Shown: positions 12,668 to 21,249, numbered from the stretch's first letter. The stretch is DNA of 23,315 bases from Fen-999 sp964530115 (GCA_964530115.1 CAZGYD010000094.1:1-23315); one strand, 5' to 3'. Made by a program: numbers and translations. The notes: generated by a model from the letters alone, not told the origin.

Positions 12668-15600
12668 TCAGCCGCCGAGCTTTTCCCGGGCCTGCGCGCG
12701 CAGCTTCATCGCCTCGGCGATGTGCTTCATCTTCACCGCGCCGAAGCCGCGCACGTGCTCGGGCCAGCTGAGCAGCGCGAGGATCGCCTCGCTGTCGCCT
12801 TCGGCCTGCTTCGCCAGCGCCAGATCGAGATCGGCCTCGTAGTCGGCGAGAAGCTGCCGCTCGGCGCGCCGCTCGGCCGTGCGGCCGAAGGGATCGAACG
12901 TCGTACCGCGCAGGAACCTGAATCTCGCGAGCCAGCGGAAGGCGGTGTCCATCCAGGGCCCGTAGGCGCGCTTGCGCGGCCGGCCCGTGGCCGGATCGGG
13001 CCGGGCGATGAGCGGCGGCGCGAGGTGGTAGCGGATCGTGTAGTCGCCCTCGAACAGTTCGGCGATTTGCTCGCGGAAGCCGGGGTCGGCGTAGAGCCGC
13101 GCGATCTCGTATTCGTCCTTCACCGCGAGCAGCTTGTGGTAGCTGCGTGCGACGGCTTCGCGAAACTCAGCCGTGGTAACACGCCAGCGGTCGACCTGGG
13201 CGCGGTAGCGCTCGGCATAGGCGGCGTTCTGGTAAGCGGCGAGATCGCGCGCGAAGCGCTCGACGAGCGCGTCGACGCTCGGTGGTTCGGCCGGTGGCTG
13301 CGGCTCGGCGTAGCGCTCGACCGCCGCGCGGTCGACGGCGGCGCGCCGGCCCCAGAGAAAGGCGGCGAGGTTGGCCTCGACCGCGGTGCCGTTCAGTTCG
13401 ATCGCGCGTTCGAGCGCGGCGCGCGACACCGGCACCAGGCCCTGCTGCCAGGCCAGCCCGAGCAGGAACAGGTTGGCGCCGATGGCATCGCCGAGAAGCC
13501 GCGTGGCCAGCCGGGTGGCGTCGATGAAGGTCGCGGCGTCTTCCCCGGTCGAGGCGCGGATCGCCGATTGCATCTTCGCCAGCGGGAACTGCCAGTCCGG
13601 GTCGCGGGTGAATTCCGCGGTCGGCGTCTCGCAGGCATTGACCACCGCGCGCGTTCGGCCGGCCGCGGCCTTGAGCAGCGCCTCGCGGCTCGCGGCGACG
13701 ATCACGTCGCCGGCGATCAGCGCGTCGGCCTCGCCCGTGGCGATGCGCACCGCGTGCAGGCGCTCGGGCGCATCGGCGATGCGCACGTGCGAGAACACCG
13801 CGCCGCCCTTCTGGGCGAGGCCGGTCATGTCGAGCACGGTGACGCCCTTGCCGTCGATGTGCGCGGCCATGCCGATCAGCGCGCCGAGGGTGATGACGCC
13901 GGTGCCGCCGACCCCGGCGATCAGGATGTTCCAGGGCTCGGCGGTGTCGGGCAGCACCGGCTCGGGCGGCGGCGCGAAGCCGTCATGGTTGCCGAGGTTT
14001 CCCCGCAGCGCCCGGCCCTTGCGCAGCCGGCCGCCCTCGACGGTGACGAACGACGGGCAGAGCCCCTCGAGGCAGGAATAGTCCTTGTTGCAGGCCGACT
14101 GGTCGATCGCGCGCTTGCGCCCGAACGGCGTCTCGAGCGGGATCACCGCCATGCAGTTCGACTGCACGCCGCAGTCGCCGCAGCCTTCGCAGACGCGCTC
14201 GTTGATGAAGACGCGCACGGGCGGGTCGGGATACTTGCCGCGCTTGCGCCGGCGGCGCTTTTCGGCGGCGCAGGTCTGGTCGTAGATGAGTGCGGAGACG
14301 CCGGGCACCTCGCGCAGCGCGCGCTGGATCCCGTCCAGCTCGCGGCGGTGGCGCAGTTCGGCGCCCGCGGGCAGGTCGGCGACCGAATAGCCGCGCGCCG
14401 TGCCGTCGGTGACGATGACGATGCGCTCGATACCCTCGGCGCGGATCTGCGCGGCGATGAGCGGCACCGTCAGCGTGCCGTCCACTGGCTGGCCGCCGGT
14501 CATCGCCACGGCGTCGTTGTAGAGGATCTTGTAGGTGATGTTCGCGTTCGCCGCGACGGCGGCGCGGATGGCGAGGATGCCGGAATGGAAGTAGGTGCCG
14601 TCGCCGAGGTTGGCGAACACGTGCTTCCGTCCGGTGAACGGCGCCTGGCCGATCCAGGCCGCGCCCTCGCCGCCCATGTGCGAGAAGGTGGCCGTGTTGC
14701 GGTCCATCCAGGTGACCATGTAGTGGCAGCCGATGCCGCCCAGGGCGAGGATGCCCTCCGGGACCTTGGTCGAGGTGTTGTGCGGGCAGCCCGGGCAGAA
14801 GGTCGGGGTGCGCTGGATCGGCACCACGGGGCTCGCCAGTGCGCGCTCGCGGGCCTCGATGAGCGCGAGCCGCTCGCGGATCACCGGCGAGGTGAAGAAG
14901 CGGTCGATGCGCGCGGCGATCACGCGCGCGATCTGCGCGGGCGTCAGCTCCGAGGTCGCCGGCAGCAGCCATTCGCCGTGCGGCAGCGACCATTCGCCCT
15001 TCTCGTCGAACTTGCCGATCACGCGCGGGCGCACGTCCTCGCGCCAGTTGTAGAGCTCCTCCTTGAGCTGGTACTCGATGAACTGGCGCTTCTCCTCGAC
15101 GACGAGGATCTCCTCCAGACCCTCGGCGAAATGGCGCACGCCCTCGGCCTCGAGCGGCCAGCTCATGCCGACCTTGTAGAGCCGGATGCCGATCTCGGCG
15201 GCGAGCGCGTCGTCGATGCCGAGATCGTCGAAGGCCTGGCGCACGTCGAGGTAACTCTTGCCGCAGGCGATGATGCCGAGCCTCGGGTTCGGCGAATCGA
15301 TGACCACGCGGTTCAGGCGGTTGGCACGGCAGTAGGCGAGCGCCGCGTAGAGCTTGTGGTTCAAGAGCCGCGCCTCCTGGGCGAGCGGCGGGTCCGGCCA
15401 GCGGATGTTGAGGCCATCGGCCGGCAGCTCATAGTCGGTCGGAATGACGATGCGCACGCGGTCGGGCGCGACGTCCACCGAGGCCGAGGACTCGACGGTG
15501 TCGGCCACGGCCTTGAAGCCGACCCAGCAGCCGCAGTAGCGCGACAGTGCCCAGCCGTGCAGGCCGAGGTCGAGATACTCCTGCACGCCGGAGGGCACGA

Positions 15601-16117
15601 GTACCGGCATCATCACCGCCTTGAAGGCGTGCTCGGACTGGTGCGCGAGCGTCGAGGAGCGCGCCGCGTGGTCGTCGCCGGCCACGACCAGCACGCCGCC
15701 GTGCTTCGCGGTGCCCGCGGAATTGGCGTGCTTGAAGACGTCGCCGCAGCGGTCGATGCCCGGCCCCTTGCCGTACCAGAGGGCGAAGACGCCGTCGTGC
15801 CTGGCGCCCGGGAAGAGGCCGACCTGCTGCGTGCCCCAGATCGCCGTGGCGGCGAGATCTTCGTTTACGCCCGGCTGGAAGACGATCTGGTGCGCGGCGA
15901 GCTGCTCTTTCGCCTTCCAGAGCGCCTGGTCGAGGCCGCCGAGCGGCGAGCCGCGGTAGCCGGCGATGAAGCCCGCCGTGTAGAGGCCGGCGGCGCGGTC
16001 GCGGTCGCGCTGAAGCATCGGCAGGCGCACGAGGGCCTGGATGCCGGTGAGAAAGACGCGGCCCGACTCGATCGTGTATTTGTCTTCGAGCGTGACGCTG
16101 CGCAGGGGCGCGTTCAT
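12668..16117 (-). CDS. Indolepyruvate:ferredoxin oxidoreductase, fused subunits
   Basis: An 1149-residue fused enzyme. It oxidatively decarboxylates aryl-pyruvates made by transamination of aromatic amino acids, yielding aryl-acetyl-CoA, CO2 and reduced ferredoxin. Thiamine-diphosphate binding is seen in 'CPGCPHNTSTKVPEG' (about 440-455) and 'NLGDGTYFHSG' with 'ILYNDAVAMTGGQ'. Iron-sulfur ligands lie in 'RVCEGCGDCGVQSNC' (about 638-653) and 'CNKDYSCLEGLC' (about 674-686). The gamma part starts at 'AGVGGTGVITLGALIGMAA' (about 731-749), with 'DMTGLAQKGGAVFSHVRIA' next. The ATG at 16117 is preceded by a strong GAGGAGGAG. Frames open further upstream have no such site. A copy of the 27-bp motif is embedded near the C-terminal region and reads 'RVTTAEFRE'. 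The gene stands alone, convergent with the nucleotidase. Confidence 0.93.
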   Translation of the reverse strand: MNAPLRSVTLEDKYTIESGRVFLTGIQALVRLPMLQRDRDRAAGLYTAGFIAGYRGSPLGGLDQALWKAKEQLAAHQIVFQPGVNEDLAATAIWGTQQVGLFPGARHDGVFALWYGKGPGIDRCGDVFKHANSAGTAKHGGVLVVAGDDHAARSSTLAHQSEHAFKAVMMPVLVPSGVQEYLDLGLHGWALSRYCGCWVGFKAVADTVESSASVDVAPDRVRIVIPTDYELPADGLNIRWPDPPLAQEARLLNHKLYAALAYCRANRLNRVVIDSPNPRLGIIACGKSYLDVRQAFDDLGIDDALAAEIGIRLYKVGMSWPLEAEGVRHFAEGLEEILVVEEKRQFIEYQLKEELYNWREDVRPRVIGKFDEKGEWSLPHGEWLLPATSELTPAQIARVIAARIDRFFTSPVIRERLALIEARERALASPVVPIQRTPTFCPGCPHNTSTKVPEGILALGGIGCHYMVTWMDRNTATFSHMGGEGAAWIGQAPFTGRKHVFANLGDGTYFHSGILAIRAAVAANANITYKILYNDAVAMTGGQPVDGTLTVPLIAAQIRAEGIERIVIVTDGTARGYSVADLPAGAELRHRRELDGIQRALREVPGVSALIYDQTCAAEKRRRRKRGKYPDPPVRVFINERVCEGCGDCGVQSNCMAVIPLETPFGRKRAIDQSACNKDYSCLEGLCPSFVTVEGGRLRKGRALRGNLGNHDGFAPPPEPVLPDTAEPWNILIAGVGGTGVITLGALIGMAAHIDGKGVTVLDMTGLAQKGGAVFSHVRIADAPERLHAVRIATGEADALIAGDVIVAASREALLKAAAGRTRAVVNACETPTAEFTRDPDWQFPLAKMQSAIRASTGEDAATFIDATRLATRLLGDAIGANLFLLGLAWQQGLVPVSRAALERAIELNGTAVEANLAAFLWGRRAAVDRAAVERYAEPQPPAEPPSVDALVERFARDLAAYQNAAYAERYRAQVDRWRVTTAEFREAVARSYHKLLAVKDEYEIARLYADPGFREQIAELFEGDYTIRYHLAPPLIARPDPATGRPRKRAYGPWMDTAFRWLARFRFLRGTTFDPFGRTAERRAERQLLADYEADLDLALAKQAEGDSEAILALLSWPEHVRGFGAVKMKHIAEAMKLRAQAREKLGG
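13159..13185 (+). repeat. 27-bp interspersed motif, copy 3
   Basis: AAACTCAGCCGTGGTAACAC flanked by CGCG and GCC, on the plus strand inside the minus-strand oxidoreductase gene. The gene reads it as 'RVTTAEFR', upstream of the conserved 'KLLAVKDEYEIARLY'. Confidence 0.85.
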
Positions 16118-16234
16118 GGTCTCCTCCTCGTCGTGGTCACCGTGCCGGGTGGGCCGGTGCGATGCGGGGTGCCGGGCGCCTCGTGGGCGCGCGGCCATTC
16201 ATTTGACCGCAACGGCGGGGGAAAAGTCCAGCTG
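16118..16234. other. Gap upstream of the oxidoreductase
   Basis: No gene is seen. The bases nearest 16118 hold the strong minus-strand ribosome site of the oxidoreductase. I see no clear promoter boxes or terminator. Confidence 0.4.
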
Positions 16235-16636
16235 TCAGCGCGCCTGCAGCGCAAGGAGGAGCAGGCTGCCGGCGGCCAGGACGACGGCGATGCCGGTGGC
16301 GACGGCGAGCCGGACGAGGTTCGCACGGGTCTGCTCGATCTTCTGCACCAGCAGCGCGTTCTGCTCGGCGAGTTCCTTGATGAGTCCGGCCGAATCGCCC
16401 ATCTGCCCCTGGATATCGACGAGTTGCGCCTCGACGGCCGAGAGGCGGTTTTCGATGAGCTCCGTCGCGGTGGGCGGCTGCGCGGCGGCATCGCCGGCAT
16501 CGGGAAGCCCGTCCGCCTGCCGCCCGCGGACCCGGTTCCAGAGCTTCGCCGCCGCACCGGCGAGCTTGGGCGCGCTCTCGACGACGGTGCCCCAGGGAAT
16601 CTTGGACAGGACGGTGAGTATCGTTTCCGCGGACAT
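16235..16636 (-). CDS. Small coiled-coil protein with C-terminal membrane segment
   Basis: A 133-residue protein I cannot assign to a named family. The N-terminal 35 residues are mildly amphipathic ('ETILTVLSKIPWGTVV'). A charged heptad-like region at about 60-105 ('ELIENRLSAVEAQLVDIQG', then 'KELAEQNALLVQKIEQ') should form a coiled coil. A hydrophobic helix at about 108-130 ('LAVATGIAVVLAAGSLLLL') ends the protein, so it looks tail-anchored with its bulk in the cytoplasm. It is flanked by the oxidoreductase start (117-base gap) and the mtfA end (44-base gap), all on the minus strand. Codon use matches the surrounding core genes. Confidence 0.7.
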   Translation of the reverse strand: MSAETILTVLSKIPWGTVVESAPKLAGAAAKLWNRVRGRQADGLPDAGDAAAQPPTATELIENRLSAVEAQLVDIQGQMGDSAGLIKELAEQNALLVQKIEQTRANLVRLAVATGIAVVLAAGSLLLLALQAR

Positions 16637-16672
16637 GCCATCAGCCTACCAGAATCCGCCGGGCCTGCGTCC

Positions 16673-16699
16673 GGCGAAACTCAGCCGTCGTAACACGCC
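16673..16699 (+). repeat. 27-bp interspersed motif, copy 4, at the mtfA stop
   Basis: AAACTCAGCCGTCGTAACAC flanked by GGCG and GCC. On the minus strand it supplies the last residues ('ACYDG') and the TGA stop of mtfA. Confidence 0.85.
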
Positions 16700-17454
16700 G
16701 GCCGCGACAGCGGATCCTGGCGGTAGAAGCGCGACAGCTGCTCATAGACCGCCGGATACTCGTCGGCGAGGATTTCCGGCGTCTCGAAGAAGGCTTCGGA
16801 CATGACGGCGAAGAACTCGGAGGGATGCTCGGCCGCGTAGGGGTCGAGCGCGGTCTCCTCGCCGGCATCGACGCGGGCGCAGAAGTCCTCGTAGGCCGGT
16901 TCGAAGGCCGCGGCCCAGTCGCGCCGCGGCATGTCGGAAGGCAGCGCCGGCAGGCCGTCGACCTCGCCGTTTCCCATGTCCAGCTTGTGGGCGAACTCGT
17001 GGATGACGACATTCACGCCCTCGCTGTCTTCCGGCGCGTCGAACCACGAGACGAGCACCGGCCCGCCTTCCCAGGCCTCGCCGAGCACCGGGTCGTCGTA
17101 TTCGTGCACGACGCCGTCCTCGTCCATGATCCGCCGCGGAATGACGAAGTCGCCGGGATAGACGACGATGCCGACCCAGCCGCGATAGTGCTCCAGCCCG
17201 AGTTCGAGGACGAGCAGACAGGCCTGGAGGGCGATCGAGAGCTGGATCTCCGGCGTCAGCGTCAGGCCCTGGGCCGCGCTCCATTCCTTGGTGGCGAGGA
17301 ACTCGCGCGCCAGGTCGCGCAGCCGTTGGCGCCGCTTGGCGTCGAGGTGGCCGAGAAAGGGCAGGCGCGCTTCGGCGGCGGCCCATTGTTCCTCGCTGAC
17401 CTGCACGCGCTCCAGCGCCTTCTGCTTCAGCCAGTTGCGGAGGATGCCGATCAT
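16681..17454 (-). CDS. mtfA: MtfA-like zinc metallopeptidase (M90 family)
   Basis: A 257-residue protein. The zinc site 'VVIHEFAHKLDMGNG' lies at about 149-163 with the HExxH motif. A downstream 'HPSEFFAVMSEAFFE' at about 213-227 supplies the third ligand glutamate, as in M90 peptidases. In E. coli MtfA is a cytosolic protein linked to the glucose transport regulator Mlc and has aminopeptidase activity; whether that role holds here is unknown. Its ATG overlaps the eamA stop by 4 bases (ATGA), so it is translated with the transporter. The C-terminus after 'FYRQDPLSR' is short and comes from a copy of the 27-bp motif, which also provides the stop codon. Confidence 0.9.
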   Translation of the reverse strand: MIGILRNWLKQKALERVQVSEEQWAAAEARLPFLGHLDAKRRQRLRDLAREFLATKEWSAAQGLTLTPEIQLSIALQACLLVLELGLEHYRGWVGIVVYPGDFVIPRRIMDEDGVVHEYDDPVLGEAWEGGPVLVSWFDAPEDSEGVNVVIHEFAHKLDMGNGEVDGLPALPSDMPRRDWAAAFEPAYEDFCARVDAGEETALDPYAAEHPSEFFAVMSEAFFETPEILADEYPAVYEQLSRFYRQDPLSRPACYDG

Positions 17455-18347
17455 GGCGCCCTGCGGATCGCGTCGCGCGTGTTGAGCCAGATGCCGAGGA
17501 AGATGAGCGCGATGCCGAGGCCATGGTACGGCGCCGGCCGCTCGCCGAGGAAGAGGGCCGAGAGCACGACGCCGAAGACGGGCATCAGGTGGATGAACAG
17601 GCCGGCCCGGGCCGGGCCGACCTCGGCGACGCCGCGGTTCCAGCAGACGAAGCCGAGGAAACCCGGGAAGATGCCCGTGTAGGCGATCGCCGCGAGCGAG
17701 GGCAGCGAAACGCTGACATGCCGGCCGGAAGCCATCTCCAAGGCCCAGGCGGGCGCGAGCTCGACGAGGCCGAAGGCCGTGATCGCGGCGAGGAAGCTCA
17801 TCGGGTGGATGTCGGGCCGGCGCGGCAGCATCAGGGTATAGACGGCCCAGACGACGACCGAGACGAGGATCCAGAGATCGCCGACGTTGAGTTCGAGGCC
17901 CGCGAGCACCGCCGGGTCGCCGTGGGCGACGATGACGAGCACCCCGGCGAGCGATAGGAGGATGCCCAGCCCCTCGATGCCGGCGAGCCGCCTGCCAAGG
18001 AAGACCCAGCCCAAGGCGACGATGGCGATCGGGATGAAGGAATTGAGCACGAGGCCATTGGTCGCCGTCGTGTGGCGCAGGCCGACGTAGGCGAGCGTGT
18101 TGTAGGCGGCGATGCCCAACAGGCCCATGAGTGCGAGCCAGCCCCAGTGGGTGCGGATCTTCGGCCAGTCACGGGCGAGATGCGGCCAGGCGAAGGGCAG
18201 GACGAAGAGCAGGGCGATGCTCCAGCGCCAGAAGGAGAGCGCCAGCGGCGGCAGATCGGCGCGGAAGCCGCGGCCGACGATCCAGTTGCCGGCCCAGAAC
18301 AGGCTGGAGAGCGAGAGCAGCAGATAGGGCGGCAGGCGCAGCTTCAT
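17451..18347 (-). CDS. EamA-family (DMT superfamily) transporter
   Basis: A 298-residue inner-membrane protein with about ten hydrophobic helices arranged as two EamA repeats. The first opens with 'LLSLSSLFWAGNWIVGRGF', typical of the family, and the second with 'GDLWILVSVVVWAVYTLML'. Such proteins export or import small metabolites; the substrate cannot be told. No Shine-Dalgarno is seen before the ATG at 18347, and the ppiC terminator hairpin ends only about 18 bases upstream. Expression may therefore depend on a short or leaderless message, or on read-through. mtfA overlaps its end by 4 bases. Confidence 0.88.
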   Translation of the reverse strand: MKLRLPPYLLLSLSSLFWAGNWIVGRGFRADLPPLALSFWRWSIALLFVLPFAWPHLARDWPKIRTHWGWLALMGLLGIAAYNTLAYVGLRHTTATNGLVLNSFIPIAIVALGWVFLGRRLAGIEGLGILLSLAGVLVIVAHGDPAVLAGLELNVGDLWILVSVVVWAVYTLMLPRRPDIHPMSFLAAITAFGLVELAPAWALEMASGRHVSVSLPSLAAIAYTGIFPGFLGFVCWNRGVAEVGPARAGLFIHLMPVFGVVLSALFLGERPAPYHGLGIALIFLGIWLNTRDAIRRAP

Positions 18348-18362
18348 GGATGGAGGTCAACG

Positions 18363-18388
18363 AAAAACGGGGGCCGCGGCCCCCGTTT
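18363..18388 (-). terminator. Strong intrinsic terminator after ppiC
   Basis: The 24-base perfect palindrome AAACGGGGGCCG/CGGCCCCCGTTT at 18365-18388 is followed on the minus strand by extra T residues, giving TTTTT before CG. It sits 18 bases after the ppiC stop and closes the glxR-to-ppiC run. Confidence 0.9.
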
Positions 18389-18406
18389 CCGCGAGCCGCG
18401 GCTTGC

Positions 18407-19213
18407 TCACTCTACCTTGGCCTTCGAGCGCAGTTCCAGCACGTGCTTCTGGATCATCTGCTGCTGGAGCCGCTGTGTGAGCTGCGGCTTGACCTCGTCG
18501 AGCGAGGGCGGCTGGAGGGCGCGGGTGTCTTCGAGCTGGATCACGTGCCAGCCGAACTCGCTCTTCACCGGTGTCTCTGTGAACTTGCCCTTGTCGAGAT
18601 GGGTGAGGGCGTCGGCGAACGGCTTGACGTAGCTCGCCGGGTTCGACCAGCCGAGGTCGCCGCCCTTGTCCTTGGAGCCCGGATCCTTGGAGTTCTTCGC
18701 CAGCTCGTCGAACTTCGCGCCGCCTTTGAGCTTGGCGATGATCGCCTTGGCCTCGTCCTCGGTGTCGACGAGGATGTGGCGGGCCTTGTATTCCTTGTCG
18801 CCGAGCGCCTTGCGGATGCCGTCGTACTCGGCCTTGAGCATCTCGTCGGTGACCGGGTGGGCGCGCACGTAGTCGCCGAGATAGGCGCCGATGACCACGG
18901 CCTGGCGGGCGAGCGTGATCTGCGCCTGCACTTCGGCCTTCTTGTCCACGCCCTTCTTCTCGGCCTCCTGGGCGAGGATCTCGCGGCGGATCAGTTCTTC
19001 GCGGACGTTCTGCTCGAGCTGCGGGCCGGGATTCATGCCCTGCGAGAGCTGCACGGCCATCAGCGCGTCCATGCGCGCCTGCGGAATGGCCTTGCCATTG
19101 ACCGTGGCGACGGGCTTGTTGGCGTCCTTGGCCGGTGGCGCGGCGAGGACGAGGGGGGAGAGGGCGGCGGCAACGGCCATCGCAAGCAGGGTCTTGAGCG
19201 ACGGATGAGTCAT
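18407..19213 (-). CDS. Periplasmic parvulin-type peptidyl-prolyl isomerase
   Basis: A 268-residue protein with a signal peptide (about residues 1-25, 'LLAMAVAAALSPLVLA'), a SurA-like N-terminal helical region, and one parvulin domain at about 138-235 that starts 'YKARHILVDTEDEAKAII' and includes 'GGDLGWSNP' and 'FGWHVIQLED'. These are the hallmark parvulin blocks. It should help fold outer-membrane or periplasmic proteins. The ATG at 19213 has AAGGA upstream; an upstream in-frame TTG overlaps bolA and is less likely. It is last in the minus-strand run, 20 bases after bolA, and is followed by the terminator at 18365-18388. Confidence 0.9.
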   Translation of the reverse strand: MTHPSLKTLLAMAVAAALSPLVLAAPPAKDANKPVATVNGKAIPQARMDALMAVQLSQGMNPGPQLEQNVREELIRREILAQEAEKKGVDKKAEVQAQITLARQAVVIGAYLGDYVRAHPVTDEMLKAEYDGIRKALGDKEYKARHILVDTEDEAKAIIAKLKGGAKFDELAKNSKDPGSKDKGGDLGWSNPASYVKPFADALTHLDKGKFTETPVKSEFGWHVIQLEDTRALQPPSLDEVKPQLTQRLQQQMIQKHVLELRSKAKVE

Positions 19214-19233
19214 CTGGGGTTCCTTCGTGGGGA

Positions 19234-19503
19234 TCAATTGGCGCGCTCGTCGGGAGTGCGGGCGGTGATGCTGAGCGCGTGGATGGGGCCGTCCATCAGG
19301 GAGCCGAGCGCATCATACACGAGGCGGTGGCGCGCCAGCGTGCCAAGCCCGGCGAATCGCGGCGAGACGATGAGCACGCGGTAGTAGCCGCCCCCGCCGC
19401 GGTTGCCGGCATGGCCGGCGTGTTTCGGGCTGTCGTCGATGATCTCGAGCGCCGTCGGTTCGAGCGCGGCGAGGCGCTCGCGCAGGGTGTCGAGCGTGCT
19501 CAT
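19234..19503 (-). CDS. bolA: BolA family protein
   Basis: An 89-residue protein with the BolA fold. Recognisable parts are 'LRERLAALEPTALEIIDDS', the 'HAGH' segment, and 'LARHRLVYDALGSLM' followed by 'IHALSITARTP', the helix and last strand that carry the conserved histidine. BolA proteins pair with monothiol glutaredoxins in iron-sulfur trafficking or act in stress morphology. The start overlaps the yciI stop by 4 bases (ATGA). Confidence 0.9.
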   Translation of the reverse strand: MSTLDTLRERLAALEPTALEIIDDSPKHAGHAGNRGGGGYYRVLIVSPRFAGLGTLARHRLVYDALGSLMDGPIHALSITARTPDERAN

Positions 19504-19799
19504 GGCAGCACCTTCCTGAACGGCTTGACGGTCAGGCGGGCGAAGACGCCCTCGGTCACGTAGGGGTCGGCCTCGGCCCAGGCGCGCGCCTCTTCGAGCG
19601 ACGGAAACTCGGCGACGATCAGGCTGCCGGAAAAACCGGCCGGGCCCGGGTCGGGGGAATCGATGGCCGGCAGCGGGCCGCCGAGGATCAGCCTGCCCTC
19701 GGCGAGCAGCGCCTGCGCCCGCTCGAGGTGGCGGGGGCGGACGGCCAGGCGCTTTTCCAGCGAGCCCGGCGCGTCCTCGCCGTAGATCATGTACAGCAT
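19500..19799 (-). CDS. YciI family protein
   Basis: A 99-residue protein starting 'MLYMIYGEDAPGSLEKRL'. It carries 'RPRHLERAQALLAEGRLIL' and 'GGPLPAIDS', where the conserved histidine and aspartate of YCII-related proteins sit, and 'EARAWAEADPYVTEGVF', a typical helix. The family is ferredoxin-like with suggested hydrolase-type activity but no firm role. The ATG shares one base with the yciB stop (TGATG), and the stop overlaps bolA, so translation is coupled both ways. Confidence 0.88.
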   Translation of the reverse strand: MLYMIYGEDAPGSLEKRLAVRPRHLERAQALLAEGRLILGGPLPAIDSPDPGPAGFSGSLIVAEFPSLEEARAWAEADPYVTEGVFARLTVKPFRKVLP

Positions 19800-20350
19800 C
19801 AGTGTCGCTCCTTGTCGTCGTTCTCGGGCATGTAGCGCATGAGCCAGAAGCCCTGTGCGAGGATGAAGACGAGCATCAGGCCCATGGTCCCGAAGAGCTT
19901 GAAATTGACCCAGGTGTCGGTCGGGAAGTTCTGTGCGACGTAGAGGTTGGCCGCGCCCATGAAGCCGAAGAAGGCCGCCCAGGCGAGGTTGAGCCGGCCC
20001 CAGACGTGGTCGGGCGCGTCGATCTCGGCCGCCGACATCATCAGGCGGATCAGGTTCTTGCCAAAGAGCCAGGCCGAAGCGACCAGAATCACGGCGAACA
20101 GCCAGTAGAGCACCGTCGGCTTCCACTTGATGAAGGTCTCGTCGTGGAAGGCGAGCGTCATGCCGCCGAGCACGACGATGAGGCCGAGGCTGACCCAGAG
20201 CATGGTGTCGACCTTGCGGTGCCGGAACCACGTCCAGCCGATCTGGGCGAAGGTGGCGGCGATCGCGGCCGCGGTGGCGACCCAGATGTCGGCGAGCTTG
20301 TAGGCGACGAAGAAGAGGATGACCGGGAAGAGGTCGAAGAGCAGCTTCAT
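19799..20350 (-). CDS. yciB: Septation protein A / inner-membrane protein YciB
   Basis: A 183-residue inner-membrane protein of about five hydrophobic helices, starting 'MKLLFDLFPVILFFVAYK', the signature opening of YciB/IspZ, with 'INFK'-like 'WVNFKLFGTMGL' near the C-terminus. It is needed for normal septation or envelope synthesis in the species studied. It starts 6 bases after cnoX and overlaps yciI by one base. The order yciB, yciI, bolA, ppiC is a familiar betaproteobacterial arrangement. Confidence 0.93.
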   Translation of the reverse strand: MKLLFDLFPVILFFVAYKLADIWVATAAAIAATFAQIGWTWFRHRKVDTMLWVSLGLIVVLGGMTLAFHDETFIKWKPTVLYWLFAVILVASAWLFGKNLIRLMMSAAEIDAPDHVWGRLNLAWAAFFGFMGAANLYVAQNFPTDTWVNFKLFGTMGLMLVFILAQGFWLMRYMPENDDKERH

Positions 20351-20356
20351 TGGCGG

Positions 20357-21220
20357 TCAGTTGAGCGTGCGCGCGAGCGCGACGCGGAACTCGCGCACGA
20401 GGTCGTCGTACTGCGGGTTGGCGCCGAGCAGCGTAAACAGCGTCAGCATGGTCTTGCGGCCGGCCTCGTCCTGCCACTTGCGGTCGCGGCGGACGATCTC
20501 GAGCAGCTGTTCCAGCGCCGGCCGGTAGTCGCCCGCCGCCGCCAGCGCGTTGGCGAGCTTCAGGCGGGCGTCGAGATCGGCCGGATCGGCGGCGATGCGG
20601 GCTTCGAGCGTTGCCGTGTCGGCGCCGCCGGCGCCGGTGGCGAGCTTCAGGCGGGCGTCGAGCGTGTCGGCGCGGTCGCGGTCGCGGCAGCGCTCGCGCA
20701 CGGCGTCGAGGATTTCGCGGGCCTCGTCGTGGGCTCCCGCCTCGATGCTCAGTTCGACGTAGTCGAGATAGGCGGTGTCGTTGGCCGGATCGAGGTTGAT
20801 CGCCTCGGCCATGCGCTTGCGCGCGCCTTCGAGGTCGCCGCGCCGGTAGGCCGCGAGCGCTTCGAGCCGCAGCGGTTCGGCGGGCGAGGGGATCAGCCGC
20901 TCGATGAATTCGCGGACCTGGCCCTCGGGCAGCGCACCGGTGAATTCGTCGGCGAGTTCGCCATTCACGAACGCCTTGACGGCCGGAATGCCGCGCACGC
21001 CGTAGCGTATCGCCAGCTCCTGGTTCTCGTCGGAATTGACCTTGGCGAGGATGAAGCGGCCGCCGAACTCGGCGGCGAGCTTTTCCAGGATCGGCTTGAG
21101 GATGCGGCAGGGCTGGCACCAGGGCGCCCAGAAGTCGACGACGACCGGCACGCGCCGCGAGGCGGCGAGCACCTTGTCGTCGAAATCGGCGGTGCTGACG
21201 TCGATGGCGTGGGCAGTCAT
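20357..21220 (-). CDS. cnoX: CnoX/YbbN-type thioredoxin with TPR domain
   Basis: A 287-residue protein. A thioredoxin domain spans about 5-110, with the active site 'FWAPWCQPC' at residues 30-38 and the cis-proline block 'VRGIPAVKAF'. A helical tetratricopeptide-like region follows ('ALAAYRRGDLEGARKRMAEA', 'LDARLKLATGAGG', 'LDARLKLANALAAAGDYRPA'). This is the CnoX layout, a chaperone-holdase that protects clients from chlorine stress. E. coli CnoX has Ser in place of the first active-site Cys; here both cysteines are present, so thioredoxin activity is likely. It starts 29 bases after the glxR-like stop and lies 6 bases before yciB. Confidence 0.9.
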   Translation of the reverse strand: MTAHAIDVSTADFDDKVLAASRRVPVVVDFWAPWCQPCRILKPILEKLAAEFGGRFILAKVNSDENQELAIRYGVRGIPAVKAFVNGELADEFTGALPEGQVREFIERLIPSPAEPLRLEALAAYRRGDLEGARKRMAEAINLDPANDTAYLDYVELSIEAGAHDEAREILDAVRERCRDRDRADTLDARLKLATGAGGADTATLEARIAADPADLDARLKLANALAAAGDYRPALEQLLEIVRRDRKWQDEAGRKTMLTLFTLLGANPQYDDLVREFRVALARTLN

Positions 21221-21249
21221 GGTCGGTCGGGTGTTCTGCGGAAAAATGC

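Noticed and set aside
12722..16693. A plus-strand open frame of over 1300 codons opposite the oxidoreductase gene
   Set aside because: Antisense shadow of the strongly supported minus-strand enzyme; composition is arginine-, glycine- and alanine-rich without motifs.
19500..21119. A long upstream extension of the yciI frame
   Set aside because: The extension lies within yciB and cnoX in another frame and is arginine-rich noise; the family length is about 99 residues, from the ATG at 19799.
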